A stretch of 10,492 nt of DNA from Candidatus Pacearchaeota archaeon (GCA_002690445.1 NZER01000404.1:1-10492); one strand, 5' to 3'; shown: positions 5,799 to 10,492, numbered from the stretch's first letter. Program-made: numbers and translations. Notes: generated by a model from the letters alone, not told the origin.

Positions 5799-6163
5799 CC
5801 GAGTCCCCTTTCAATCTGTCGGATGGAATCCCGCAGGGTGTCCAGCCACGGCTTGCTATCGGCGGCGGCGGCAACCTCCCACGCGGCCCAATAAAAAAGG
5901 TGATTCAGCACAGATCGTTGCTTGTTGATGAAGTCGATGGCTATTTTAATGTCTTCCCCCTCTACGATCCTGTACATATTAGTCGGAACCTTGGTGAACC
6001 CCGCCGAGAAATGGATAGGCTCCACGATAATAGGGACCAGTTGCCCGTAGGCTTCAATGTTTGTGATCACTTTGGCGATGTGCATGGGTTCGGGGTGCGT
6101 CTCAAAGGTTATTGCAGGTTCAGACCCTTCGAACTGCCATTCCTCCAGTTGGATCAGTTTCAT
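5795..6163 (-). CDS. Hypothetical acidic protein, about 122 aa
   Basis: Not recognised. A strand-rich N-terminal half (LEEWQFEGSEPAITFETHPE, then VPIIVEPIHFSAGF) is followed by a helical C-terminal half (GEDIKIAIDFINKQRSVLNH, then the tail SIRQIERGLG). Trp, Tyr and Phe are frequent. The start is ATG 6163, or GTG 6166 one codon earlier. The upstream stop overlaps it as GTGATGA, and only a weak AGGG precedes it, so translation depends on coupling. It overlaps the 48-aa ORF at its end. No function is suggested. Confidence 0.7.
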   Translation of the reverse strand: MKLIQLEEWQFEGSEPAITFETHPEPMHIAKVITNIEAYGQLVPIIVEPIHFSAGFTKVPTNMYRIVEGEDIKIAIDFINKQRSVLNHLFYWAAWEVAAAADSKPWLDTLRDSIRQIERGLG

Positions 6164-6456
6164 CACGCCCTTTTCTTTCGCCTCGCCATCTGCTCATCTG
6201 CATAGGCGTCCGTTTGGGATTCGGGGACTTTGGTGGATCGGTGCTTGGCGTTCATCGCGATTAGGTCCACCTCTTCAGCGGTCAGCCCGATGGCTTTCCA
6301 ATGCGCGTCTGTGCCGCGTAACACGGCCCCTAATGCGTCCCAATCCTCACAAGCGTCAATACGGTCAAGGATCTTATCGAAGGCGGGAGGGTGGCGTATG
6401 TGCCGATTCTCAGTATTCAAAGCGGCGTCCGTCTGAGATGGGTGAGGGATTGTCAA
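6163..6456 (-). CDS. Hypothetical protein, 85-97 aa, uncertain start
   Basis: Not recognised. The sequence is helical and charged (AFDKILDRIDACEDWDAL, GLTAEEVDLIAMNAKH) and ends in a basic cluster, ARRKKRA. The frame has no ATG. TTG 6456 gives 97 residues and overlaps the 220-aa gene by 47 nt. TTG 6420 gives 85 residues and an 11-nt overlap, more like its neighbours, but neither has a clear ribosome binding site. Its stop overlaps the next start, which supports translation. Function unknown. Confidence 0.6.
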   Translation of the reverse strand: MTIPHPSQTDAALNTENRHIRHPPAFDKILDRIDACEDWDALGAVLRGTDAHWKAIGLTAEEVDLIAMNAKHRSTKVPESQTDAYADEQMARRKKRA

Positions 6457-7072
6457 ATGATCGGCACCGCTTACGCACAGCTTCCATCAAAGCGTAAACG
6501 CTCACATCGCGCTCTTTGCCTCGGTGCCAGATCACGGTGCGCCATGCCCGATGTGGGTGCATACTCCCGCTTGCACAATCGCAAATGGCGGTATGATGAG
6601 CGCACGTATCGCGTTCCTCTTGGGTCATATCCTCCCATTCACTGACCAAAAAAGCGGTTGTGCCGATGGAGTAAAAATGGGCTTTCCCGGTATCGGAACA
6701 ATCCCGGCAAATATGTGTCCTATGCTCCACTCTATACGTCAATTGTCTCCCGAAAACTTCTACGGTGCGCGTTGTCTCCTCGTCGGGCGGCGTTTCCACG
6801 GCGTCTTGCTCCCGGTCAAAAATCTCTTGAGAGCGGACGATGGACTTGCTTTTGTTGCGTTGGATCAGATTGACCACATCGACGGGCTTAGGGGGCCACT
6901 TGGAGGTGGCGCACCACTCCGTGATGGCTTCCTCATATTCCTCATCGGTTGTAGATTTATTAGCGAACTTGAGTCCGTCAATGAGTTCATCGGCCATCTC
7001 AGCGGGGAAGCGATCCCCGTATACGGTGAATAGTTTCCGCGCCATGCGGTCATCGCACGTGTCAGAGATCAT
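6410..7072 (-). CDS. Putative replication protein: loader-like N-terminus plus zinc cluster
   Basis: In this 220-residue protein, about residues 11-70 (ARKLFTVYGDRF to WPPKPVDVVNLIQ) resemble the helical N-terminal domain of phage helicase-loader or G39P-type proteins, which end in a W/FPP-type segment. This similarity is recalled, not computed. A Cys/His cluster follows: ICRDCSDTGKAHF (C122, C125), then TCAHHTAICDCASG (C157, H159/H160, C164, C166). It probably binds one or two zinc ions, as in DnaJ-like or loader proteins. No Walker motifs are seen, so it is not an AAA+ ATPase. GGAGGT precedes ATG 7072, and the start overlaps the upstream stop as ATGA. It may load a helicase brought by the host. 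Confidence 0.6.
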   Translation of the reverse strand: MISDTCDDRMARKLFTVYGDRFPAEMADELIDGLKFANKSTTDEEYEEAITEWCATSKWPPKPVDVVNLIQRNKSKSIVRSQEIFDREQDAVETPPDEETTRTVEVFGRQLTYRVEHRTHICRDCSDTGKAHFYSIGTTAFLVSEWEDMTQEERDTCAHHTAICDCASGSMHPHRAWRTVIWHRGKERDVSVYALMEAVRKRCRSFDNPSPISDGRRFEY

Positions 7073-7680
7073 GCGGACCTCCGTTTCCGTCGGCCCGCCT
7101 CAAAGGCGGTGTAATCGGCCCCTTTCCCTTCGGCCTTGGCCTTGGCATCGCGGCCAAAGTCAAGGTTCGATTGCCAGTACGGGACATCGTGCCGCTTGTT
7201 CTGGTGCCACATTTGATGCGGGTATTTAGGGGCCGAGTACGCTACACCGTTGGTCAGCCAGTTTTTAACGCACAGCCGCAGATCCTCAACGCACAGCCGC
7301 GAGGAAGGCTCGGTATGAAGCCGCACCAGCAAGTGGCTGATGTCCGTATCGGTGACGTGGTTGCGCTTCTGCCCTTCACGCAAGGCCCACATCTCACGCT
7401 CAAGGTCGGGCTTGGCATTAAGGAACTCAGGAGTGGGTTCTTCGAAGCCGCCTGTGGCCGTCCACGGGTTCTGTTCTTCAGGCGGCACTATGTAAACCTC
7501 GGATTTTTGGGCCTTATTGTTATTAAGTAATTCTGATTTATTATTTATTTTATTATTTATATTTATATAATTAATTAAATAATCTTTTAGTTCCTTATTA
7601 TAAAGGTCTTGGTTTTTCCGTATCGCGATAATCTCATTTTTTATTTCCTCCAACAATTTGATGCCTTCATTCGTTGCCAT
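7069..7680 (-). CDS. Putative replication initiation protein, 203 aa, with AT-rich insert
   Basis: Not recognised by family. Residues 7-55 are rich in Lys, Asn and Ile and probably helical or coiled (LLEEIKNEIIAIRKNQDLYN onwards, ending INNKSELLNNN). A Pro/Glu linker follows, then a globular part with an exact RLCV repeat (RLCVEDLRLCVKNWL) and an aromatic stretch (YPHQMWHQNKRHDVPYWQ), and a basic tail, AGRRKRRSA. The frame extends to 7695, but ATG 7680 is the start because GAGGT falls inside the extension. The codons for residues 27-55 are extremely AT-rich. Its place after Rad52 and before a loader-like gene, with a possible origin inside it, suggests a lambda O-like initiator. That is inference only. 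Confidence 0.65.
   Translation of the reverse strand: MATNEGIKLLEEIKNEIIAIRKNQDLYNKELKDYLINYININNKINNKSELLNNNKAQKSEVYIVPPEEQNPWTATGGFEEPTPEFLNAKPDLEREMWALREGQKRNHVTDTDISHLLVRLHTEPSSRLCVEDLRLCVKNWLTNGVAYSAPKYPHQMWHQNKRHDVPYWQSNLDFGRDAKAKAEGKGADYTAFEAGRRKRRSA
7267..7300. repeat. Two exact 13-bp direct repeats, 21-bp period
   Basis: AACGCACAGCCGC occurs at 7267-7279 and again at 7288-7300. The period is two helical turns, as in iterons. The repeats encode the two RLCV motifs of the 203-aa protein. Only two copies are seen. Confidence 0.6.
7514..7602. other. Very AT-rich block, candidate origin unwinding element
   Basis: By my count only 8 of 89 bases are G or C, in a window that is otherwise slightly GC-rich. 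The block is made of TTATT/ATTTAT-like units, lies wholly inside the 203-aa gene, and keeps the frame open. It resembles the unwinding region of phage origins placed inside initiator genes. It could instead be a low-complexity protein linker. Confidence 0.45.
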
Positions 7681-7682
7681 CT

Positions 7683-7693
7683 GGCCTGACCTC
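7683..7693 (-). promoter_or_regulatory. Repeated RBS element GAGGTCAGGCC before the 203-aa gene
   Basis: On the minus strand GAGGTCAGGCC is followed by AG and ATG 7680. The same 11 bases precede the Rad52 and 38-aa genes. It fixes the start at 7680 instead of 7695. Confidence 0.7.
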
Positions 7694-7747
7694 ATGGTGA
7701 TGTGGCGGCAGGGCCATCGGGGAGTAGGCCCCGCCGCCGGGGGTTTG

Positions 7748-8431
7748 CTATTTGTGAGAAGTGGGTGGGTGGACTCTTTGCTCCATTATCCGCTGGGCTT
7801 TCTGCTGCTGGCTCGGTGTGAGTAACTGACGTTCAGGTATTTGATCATCCGGTAGGTTGCTATTGACCATCCCATTTTTCAAGGATTCGATCATCTCTAG
7901 CAATTCCGTGGAATCCTTCGGCGTTCCGAGTAGCGTTGATGTCTTGGCCTCAAGTTCAGCTTTGACGTTCAACATCTCACGCACGTCTATTTGCCGAGAC
8001 TCCCCAGCGTAACAGGCAAGGCCGAACTGGTTTCCGAAGCCAAAGGCCAAGGCCCTTTTCATCGCGTCCGTCTCAGCGGACTTGGCGGCGGTTTCATGGC
8101 CTTCTGCGAGGGTTTGGTTCTTAGCCGTCCCCACACCTGTCCCGGTGTGACACGATTTAAGTCCAGCATCCTGAACTGCGCGAACGCTTACTCGCATTGT
8201 GGCAAGATAGGTTATATCATACTTCCCGCTACCTTCCCCGCGTTCCGTGCAGTCTACAAGCTCCAGCCGCAAAAGCTCCCGGTCCCAATTCCCGAAGCCG
8301 AAAATCTTACTGGCCGTTTCGGCTATTCTCCACCCCTCCACATATTCTGCATTGGGTGATCCCGGCTTGGCTTTTATGGCGCGGGTGTCGAGGGGTGCGG
8401 AAAGTTCCCGTATCTGCTGTTCATTGAACAT
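7748..8431 (-). CDS. Rad52-family single-strand annealing protein
   Basis: The 227-residue product has the N-terminal core of Rad52/Rad22-type annealing proteins. AEYVEGWRIAETASKIFGFG is followed by NWDREL (about 28-53), then a strand pair (YDITYLATMRVSVRAV), a GTGVGTAKNQTLAEGHETAA segment, and ETDAMKRALAFGFGNQFGLA (about 119-138). These are the family's most conserved stretches. The C-terminal third is variable, polar and Gln-rich, as expected for a partner-binding tail. It should form rings that anneal complementary strands in phage recombination, working with SSB and the RusA-like resolvase of the same operon. The ATG at 8431 has a near-ideal GGAGGT. The upstream neighbour is the 38-aa membrane protein gene, 17 nt away. 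Confidence 0.92.
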   Translation of the reverse strand: MFNEQQIRELSAPLDTRAIKAKPGSPNAEYVEGWRIAETASKIFGFGNWDRELLRLELVDCTERGEGSGKYDITYLATMRVSVRAVQDAGLKSCHTGTGVGTAKNQTLAEGHETAAKSAETDAMKRALAFGFGNQFGLACYAGESRQIDVREMLNVKAELEAKTSTLLGTPKDSTELLEMIESLKNGMVNSNLPDDQIPERQLLTPSQQQKAQRIMEQRVHPPTSHK

Positions 8432-8443
8432 GGCCTGACCTCC
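8432..8443 (-). promoter_or_regulatory. Repeated RBS element GGAGGTCAGGCC before the Rad52 gene
   Basis: The minus-strand GGAGGTCAGGCC directly abuts ATG 8431. It is identical to the element before the 38-aa gene, including the spacer. Confidence 0.8.
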
Positions 8444-8448
8444 TCATC

Positions 8449-8565
8449 CTAAAAAAGGTGTGAAAGGAATGGTATGAAAACAAAGATCGTAAGATACGTG
8501 ATGGCGTAAATTAAAAACCCCATCACGATCCGCGAACAGCGGTCTTGGGGGGGTGTTCGCTGCAT
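8449..8565 (-). CDS. Overlooked 38-aa single-span membrane protein
   Basis: The ORF reads MQRTPPQDRCSRIVMGFLIY and continues AITYLTIFVFIPFLSHLF before a TAG stop. The N-terminus is polar with three Arg. Residues 13-38 are almost wholly hydrophobic and long enough for one membrane span, so the N-terminus probably faces the cytoplasm by the positive-inside rule. It has one of the best ribosome binding sites in the window (AAGGAGGT, then CAGGCC and ATG). It fills the gap between the candidate RNA region and Rad52. It resembles no family I know. It is too short for a typical holin, but a role in membrane anchoring or lysis control cannot be excluded. Confidence 0.7.
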   Translation of the reverse strand: MQRTPPQDRCSRIVMGFLIYAITYLTIFVFIPFLSHLF

Positions 8566-8577
8566 GGCCTGACCTCC
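8566..8577 (-). promoter_or_regulatory. Repeated RBS element GGAGGTCAGGCC before the 38-aa gene
   Basis: The minus-strand GGAGGTCAGGCC abuts ATG 8565. It supports translation of the small membrane protein. Confidence 0.8.
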
Positions 8578-8608
8578 TTTTTTTCTAAGTTAAAAATTAA
8601 TTTAAAAT

Positions 8609-8734
8609 GGGGCAAGGGAGAACCCGCAGACCTTCCCAGTATCAGAGTCGGCGTGTCATGGCGGGATCTTGCTCAATGGACGCTACTCAAGCGTGGCCTT
8701 TGCCCGTTTCGCGCCATCTACTCCCCCTTGCCCC
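8609..8734 (-). ncRNA. Candidate structured RNA in a gene-free gap
   Basis: Read on the minus strand, three nested helices are possible. The outer helix pairs GGGGCAAGGGGGAG (8734-8721) with CTCCCTTGCCCC (8620-8609): 12 bp with a 2-nt bulge. The middle pairs ATGGCG (8717-8712) with CGCCAT (8663-8658). The inner hairpin ACGCT-TGAGT-AGCGT lies at 8694-8680. The region between the Xre gene and the 38-aa gene has no convincing ORF; the best frames are 14 and 18 codons. It could be a leader element, a small RNA or a DNA-level structure. No known riboswitch class is recognised. Confidence 0.4.
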
Positions 8735-8738
8735 GGCA

Positions 8739-9113
8739 TTACGCGGTCACCTCTTCAGGGGGTGCTACAACCTCTTCGCGGTCATCCGCTAATAAGCGGA
8801 TCAGCCGCCGTTGCATATCCAACCTCGGGAGGAATCTGCCGCTCTCCCATTCGTGTATAGAAGAGTGGTTCTTGACACCCAACCTCTTCGCGAAGTCCCG
8901 CTGCGTCATCCCCATTTTTTTCCGTATACTGGCAATTTCTTGGGGGGTGATCAAGGCGCGGTCTATCTGCGCCTGACCCATATGACTCAGGGTATCCGCG
9001 AACGTCATGGCCTCAGTTTTTGTGGCGAAGTCCCACTCATTCGACTTCACGGGCCGTCCCCTGACGCTCCCGGCGTTCAACCGGACTATGAATCTTTTTT
9101 GCTCGTCACTCAT
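8739..9113 (-). CDS. Xre-family transcriptional regulator
   Basis: The 124-residue product has a C-terminal Cro/C1-type helix-turn-helix at about residues 55-108. Its core, ITPQEIASIRKKMGMTQRDF, is followed by AKRLGVKNHSSIHEWESGR, where TQRDFAKRLGV and SSIHEWESG match the two HTH helices. The first 50 residues (KRFIVRLNAGSVRGRPVKS, then a TKTEAMTFADTL helix) form a separate small domain that I do not recognise. The layout recalls HTH proteins of the MqsA/HigA antitoxin type, but no toxin gene is adjacent. The gene is alone between promoter P5 with its long leader and the candidate RNA. It is the best candidate in the window for regulating the promoter family, though no binding evidence exists. 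Confidence 0.85.
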   Translation of the reverse strand: MSDEQKRFIVRLNAGSVRGRPVKSNEWDFATKTEAMTFADTLSHMGQAQIDRALITPQEIASIRKKMGMTQRDFAKRLGVKNHSSIHEWESGRFLPRLDMQRRLIRLLADDREEVVAPPEEVTA

Positions 9114-9159
9114 TTTTTCCCTTTCGTAGACGGTTAAATTTTAGTATCTTGTCTCCGTC

Positions 9160-9173
9160 ACCGCATATGCGGT
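9160..9173. promoter_or_regulatory. Perfect 14-bp palindrome in the Xre leader
   Basis: ACCGCATATGCGGT equals its own reverse complement. It lies about 47 bp upstream of the Xre start, downstream of promoter P5. It is a candidate operator for autoregulation or an RNA hairpin. Confidence 0.5.
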
Positions 9174-9182
9174 CTGACCTCC
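9171..9182 (-). promoter_or_regulatory. Variant of the repeated RBS element in the Xre leader
   Basis: Minus-strand GGAGGTCAGACC differs by one base from the element before Rad52. It is followed after CGCAT by ATG CGG TGA, not by a long gene. It overlaps the palindrome at 9160-9173 by three bases. Confidence 0.5.
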
Positions 9183-9206
9183 GTCATACGTTTGGCCGCG
9201 TATGAC
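9183..9206 (-). repeat. 8-bp perfect inverted repeat in the Xre leader
   Basis: GTCATACG at 9183-9190 and CGTATGAC at 9199-9206 pair around an 8-nt loop. In the RNA this hairpin sits just 5' of the GGAGG at 9182. Confidence 0.6.
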
Positions 9207-9209
9207 ATC

Positions 9210-9244
9210 GGGGCGTGAGTGGAAAAACCACAGCGCCCCTTTTT
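9210..9244 (+). terminator. Intrinsic terminator, plus-strand orientation
   Basis: Plus strand: GGGGCG and CGCCCC form an outer stem, GTGG and CCAC an inner stem around AAAAA, and five T follow at once. It fits an intrinsic terminator for rightward transcription. On the minus strand no U-run follows, so there it would act only as a leader hairpin. No rightward gene is seen in the window. Confidence 0.55.
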
Positions 9245-9255
9245 ATATCCCCCCT

Positions 9256-9284
9256 AATATAAACAACCATCCCAACCGCGTCAA
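9256..9284 (-). promoter_or_regulatory. Sigma70-type promoter P5 of the GGTTG-spacer family
   Basis: Minus strand: -35 TTGACG, 17-bp spacer CGGTTGGGATGGTTGTT, -10 TATATT. Both GGTTG boxes are intact although the rest of the spacer differs, which argues that the boxes are selected. The start near 9249 gives a leader of about 135 nt before the Xre gene. That leader (9114-9249) holds the inverted repeats listed separately. Confidence 0.83.
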
Positions 9285-9292
9285 GGCTTTTT

Positions 9293-9571
9293 TCAACCGT
9301 CTGCTATCGTCGCTTCGGTGACGTCTTGCCACGGGGGGTCAACGTAGACGGTGCCGAGGCCAGACCGTTGTGCAAGCCTGTCCATGAGGTTACTGGCCTC
9401 GCGGTGCGTGGGGTATGCCGCGATAACCTCATCGCCGTCCCCCGACATATAAGCGCGGACTACATAAGGGGTATTTTCCGTGAAGTCAGGGTCATCGGGG
9501 TGGTGCGATACGCTGATAAAGTTCACGTGATCGAGATTCAATAAGTCACCGCTCTGAGTTTTAAGAAACAT
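9293..9571 (-). CDS. Small hypothetical phage protein, 92 aa
   Basis: Not assigned to a family. It begins MFLKTQSGDLLNLDHVNFIS, a strand-turn-strand pattern common in small phage proteins. An acidic His/Asp loop (HHPDDPDFTENT), another strand pair and a helix (THREASNLMDRLAQR) follow. ATG 9571 is preferred over TTG 9577 because AGGAG lies 1 nt from the TTG but about 7 nt from the ATG. It overlaps the DUF3846-like gene by 11 nt. Its stop is only 8 bp from the -35 of promoter P5, so it ends this operon. Confidence 0.72.
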   Translation of the reverse strand: MFLKTQSGDLLNLDHVNFISVSHHPDDPDFTENTPYVVRAYMSGDGDEVIAAYPTHREASNLMDRLAQRSGLGTVYVDPPWQDVTEATIADG

Positions 9572-9878
9572 CGCCAAGCTCCTTTAGGAATAGCACGGGG
9601 TCCGAGAAGATTACCACGGTGCCGTAGAGTGCCGTCATTGAGGCATGGGTCAGTCGATCTAATGCCCGTGGGTTTTCCGCTAGCTTGAGCATCCTGCCGT
9701 CTTCATTGCATACGAGAATGGTTTCCACCCCGTCCATCACCACCTTCACCACTTCGATGTAGCCGCCCACGATCTCTTGCATCTCTGCAAGTGCAAGGAT
9801 AACGTCCACCTCACGCCTCTCAATCGGCCCCTCTGGCGGGATGATCCACATCGTGGTCTTTTGGGTAAGGGCAATCAT
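9561..9878 (-). CDS. DUF3846-like protein
   Basis: The 105-residue product shows the pattern I associate with DUF3846, a family of unknown function in phages and mobile elements. It has a strand then a helix, LALAEMQEIVGGYIEVVKVV (about 29-48), with the hallmark VGGYIE. LVCNEDGRMLKLAENPRAL (about 55-73) comes next, where the NE-G-L-N segment is typical, and then a closing YGTVVIF strand. No catalytic motif is visible. The ATG shares a base with the upstream stop (TAATG), so it is coupled to the HTH gene. The family call is from memory of its motifs and was not searched. Confidence 0.7.
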   Translation of the reverse strand: MIALTQKTTMWIIPPEGPIERREVDVILALAEMQEIVGGYIEVVKVVMDGVETILVCNEDGRMLKLAENPRALDRLTHASMTALYGTVVIFSDPVLFLKELGDVS

Positions 9879-10051
9879 TACGCAGCCTCCTCGGCGCGTT
9901 TCGCGTTCTCCTGAATATCTTCTTTAATAATTCGACTAATGGTGCCGGGAGCCACGCCAAATCGCTCCGCGATGTGGGTGTTTCGTACCCGTTGTTCGTG
10001 TAGCTGCATGATTTTCAGGCGCTGGTTTTTGCTCAGTTTTACAGTATGCAT
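9878..10051 (-). CDS. Small homeodomain-like HTH protein, 57 aa
   Basis: MHTVKLSKNQRLKIMQLHEQ leads into NTHIAERFGVAPGTISRIIK, a three-helix homeodomain-like DNA-binding fold of the kind found in resolvases and transposase N-termini. The turn lies at about residues 30-35 and the recognition helix at 36-44. There is no catalytic domain after it, only a short Glu/Ala-rich tail, so it is probably a regulator. The frame is open to 10114, but ATG 10051 has AGGAGA 6 nt upstream, within the last codons of the zinc-protein gene. It is a second candidate regulator in the window. Confidence 0.75.
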   Translation of the reverse strand: MHTVKLSKNQRLKIMQLHEQRVRNTHIAERFGVAPGTISRIIKEDIQENAKRAEEAA

Positions 10052-10052
10052 T

Positions 10053-10319
10053 TCAATTCTCCTTCTGAGTGTCATAACAGGCACCACACCACTGATCCCC
10101 GTCTTTAGACCCAAAGAATACGGCTGTGGCCCAACTGTCAGTCACCCTCCAGCGTTTGTGGCAGTTGGTGCAGGTAACCTCCGAGGCCAGAGCCTGTTTG
10201 AGTTCCTCGTAGGCTCTACGAGTGCCAATTCGGCGGTATGCGTAGCGAGTTAAAAGGTTCGCTTCTCGCACCCTTCGTCGTCTTTCTAAAAGGATCTGCT
10301 CTTTGGTTTTGCGTAACAT
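10053..10319 (-). CDS. Small Cys4 zinc-ribbon-like protein
   Basis: In this 88-residue protein a very basic N-terminal helix (KEQILLERRRRVREANLL) precedes a helical region. CTNCHKRWRV (C50, C53) and WCGACY (C78, C81) then follow, a CxxC...CxxC arrangement that should bind one zinc as a ribbon. Together these suggest nucleic-acid binding, but no family is recognised. AGGAG lies 7 nt before ATG 10319, within the end of the upstream gene. The stop falls 1 nt before the ATG of the HTH gene, so the operon is tightly coupled. Confidence 0.72.
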   Translation of the reverse strand: MLRKTKEQILLERRRRVREANLLTRYAYRRIGTRRAYEELKQALASEVTCTNCHKRWRVTDSWATAVFFGSKDGDQWCGACYDTQKEN

Positions 10320-10320
10320 T

Positions 10321-10492
10321 TTAATTCTCCTTTAGCGGCTCGGAGAAGAAGGCGGTGAGTGCTGCGCTGCTGTAACTGCGGTGGACCTTGCGGCTATGCT
10401 TGGCTACGAAAGCGTCGAAGGTTCTCTGATACCATCTGGTGTTTGCGGTGCGGAGTATATCCAACGGGGCTTTTCCATCCTCGTTCAGTGCC
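10321..10492 (-). CDS. C-terminal end of an unknown gene entering from the right edge
   Basis: An open frame runs from the right edge to a TAA at 10321-10323, giving about 56 residues. It includes NEDGKAPLDILRTANTRWYQ and ends SAALTAFFSEPLKEN. Two other observations favour this frame: it stops 1 nt before the next ATG, and its last codons carry that gene's AGGAG site. The product is not recognised. The fragment looks helical and basic. Confidence 0.6.
   Translation of the reverse strand, partial: ALNEDGKAPLDILRTANTRWYQRTFDAFVAKHSRKVHRSYSSAALTAFFSEPLKEN

Noticed and set aside
6524..7033. 169-codon plus-strand open frame
   Set aside because: It is antisense to the 220-aa gene, has no plausible ribosome binding site or family pattern, and every clear gene here is on the minus strand.
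7150..7190. TTGACT on the minus strand near 7160
   Set aside because: It is inside coding sequence, with GC-rich sequence and no -10 box at 16-18 bp.
7700..7747. GC-rich CCCC/GGGG pairing after the Rad52 gene as a terminator
   Set aside because: The stem is only about 4 bp, no U-run follows, and transcription must continue to the downstream genes of the operon.
8587..8615. Possible promoter TTGCCC-17-TAACTT before the 38-aa gene
   Set aside because: The -10 matches the consensus in only about three of six positions and the site does not resemble the five family promoters; its AT-rich spacer may be chance.
8609..8734. Cobalamin-type riboswitch suggested by a CCCGCCATGA...CTGGGAAGG stretch
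   Set aside because: The conserved cobalamin core segments are not present around it and the downstream genes have no link to cobalamin, so only an unclassified structure is claimed.
8682..8738. Two mini-ORFs (18 codons from an ATG overlapping the Xre stop; 14 codons from the ATG at 8717)
   Set aside because: Both are very short and end within the possible RNA structure; the sequence shows no more than chance ATGs.
8545..8976. 143-codon plus-strand frame over the RNA gap and the Xre gene
   Set aside because: It crosses the Xre HTH region in antisense and its product has no recognisable motif; the terminator at 9210-9244 is too weak a reason to accept it.
1..10492. CRISPR array, tRNA or rRNA genes, insertion sequences, integrase or att sites
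   Set aside because: I looked for regular spaced repeats, tRNA cloverleaf arms, transposase motifs and terminal inverted repeats and saw none.

Overview
The window looks like the early or replication region of a double-stranded DNA bacteriophage or prophage. Every supported gene lies on the minus strand, so transcription runs from high to low coordinates. Genes are short and tightly packed, with 1-4 nt or longer overlaps, and have strong GGAGG-type ribosome binding sites. Recognisable products are phage-type: a Rad52-family annealing protein, SSB with a DDGLPF tip, a RusA-like resolvase, an M15 peptidase, a DUF3846-like protein, Xre and homeodomain-like HTH proteins, a methyltransferase and a PAPS-reductase-family protein. 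No structural, packaging or integrase gene is present. The host is bacterial but cannot be named from this sequence.

Layout in transcription order. (1) 10492-9293: a partial gene, a Cys4 zinc protein, a 57-aa HTH protein, a DUF3846-like protein and a 92-aa unknown form one coupled operon. (2) 9284-8739: a sigma70-type promoter, a leader with three inverted repeats, and an Xre regulator. (3) 8738-8566: a 173-nt gap that folds on paper as nested helices, a candidate structured RNA. (4) 8565-4365: the replication/recombination operon, made of a 38-aa membrane protein, Rad52, a 203-aa putative initiator, a 220-aa loader-like zinc protein, three small unknowns (one a TTG-start 48-aa ORF), M15 peptidase, SSB and RusA. 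(5) 4329-1: an accessory region of small unknown genes, split into cassettes by four near-identical promoters and ending in a methyltransferase and a PAPS-reductase-family gene that runs off the left edge.

The strongest unexplained signal is a family of five promoters (2554, 3220, 3948, 4301, 9256). All have exactly 17 bp between -35 and -10, and the spacer itself is conserved, usually with two GGTTG boxes 9 bp apart. They look like one co-regulated regulon, perhaps controlled by the window's own Xre protein. A very AT-rich block with a 21-bp-period direct repeat inside the 203-aa gene is a candidate replication origin. A GGTCAGGCC ribosome-binding-site element repeats ahead of three genes, with a variant in the Xre leader.
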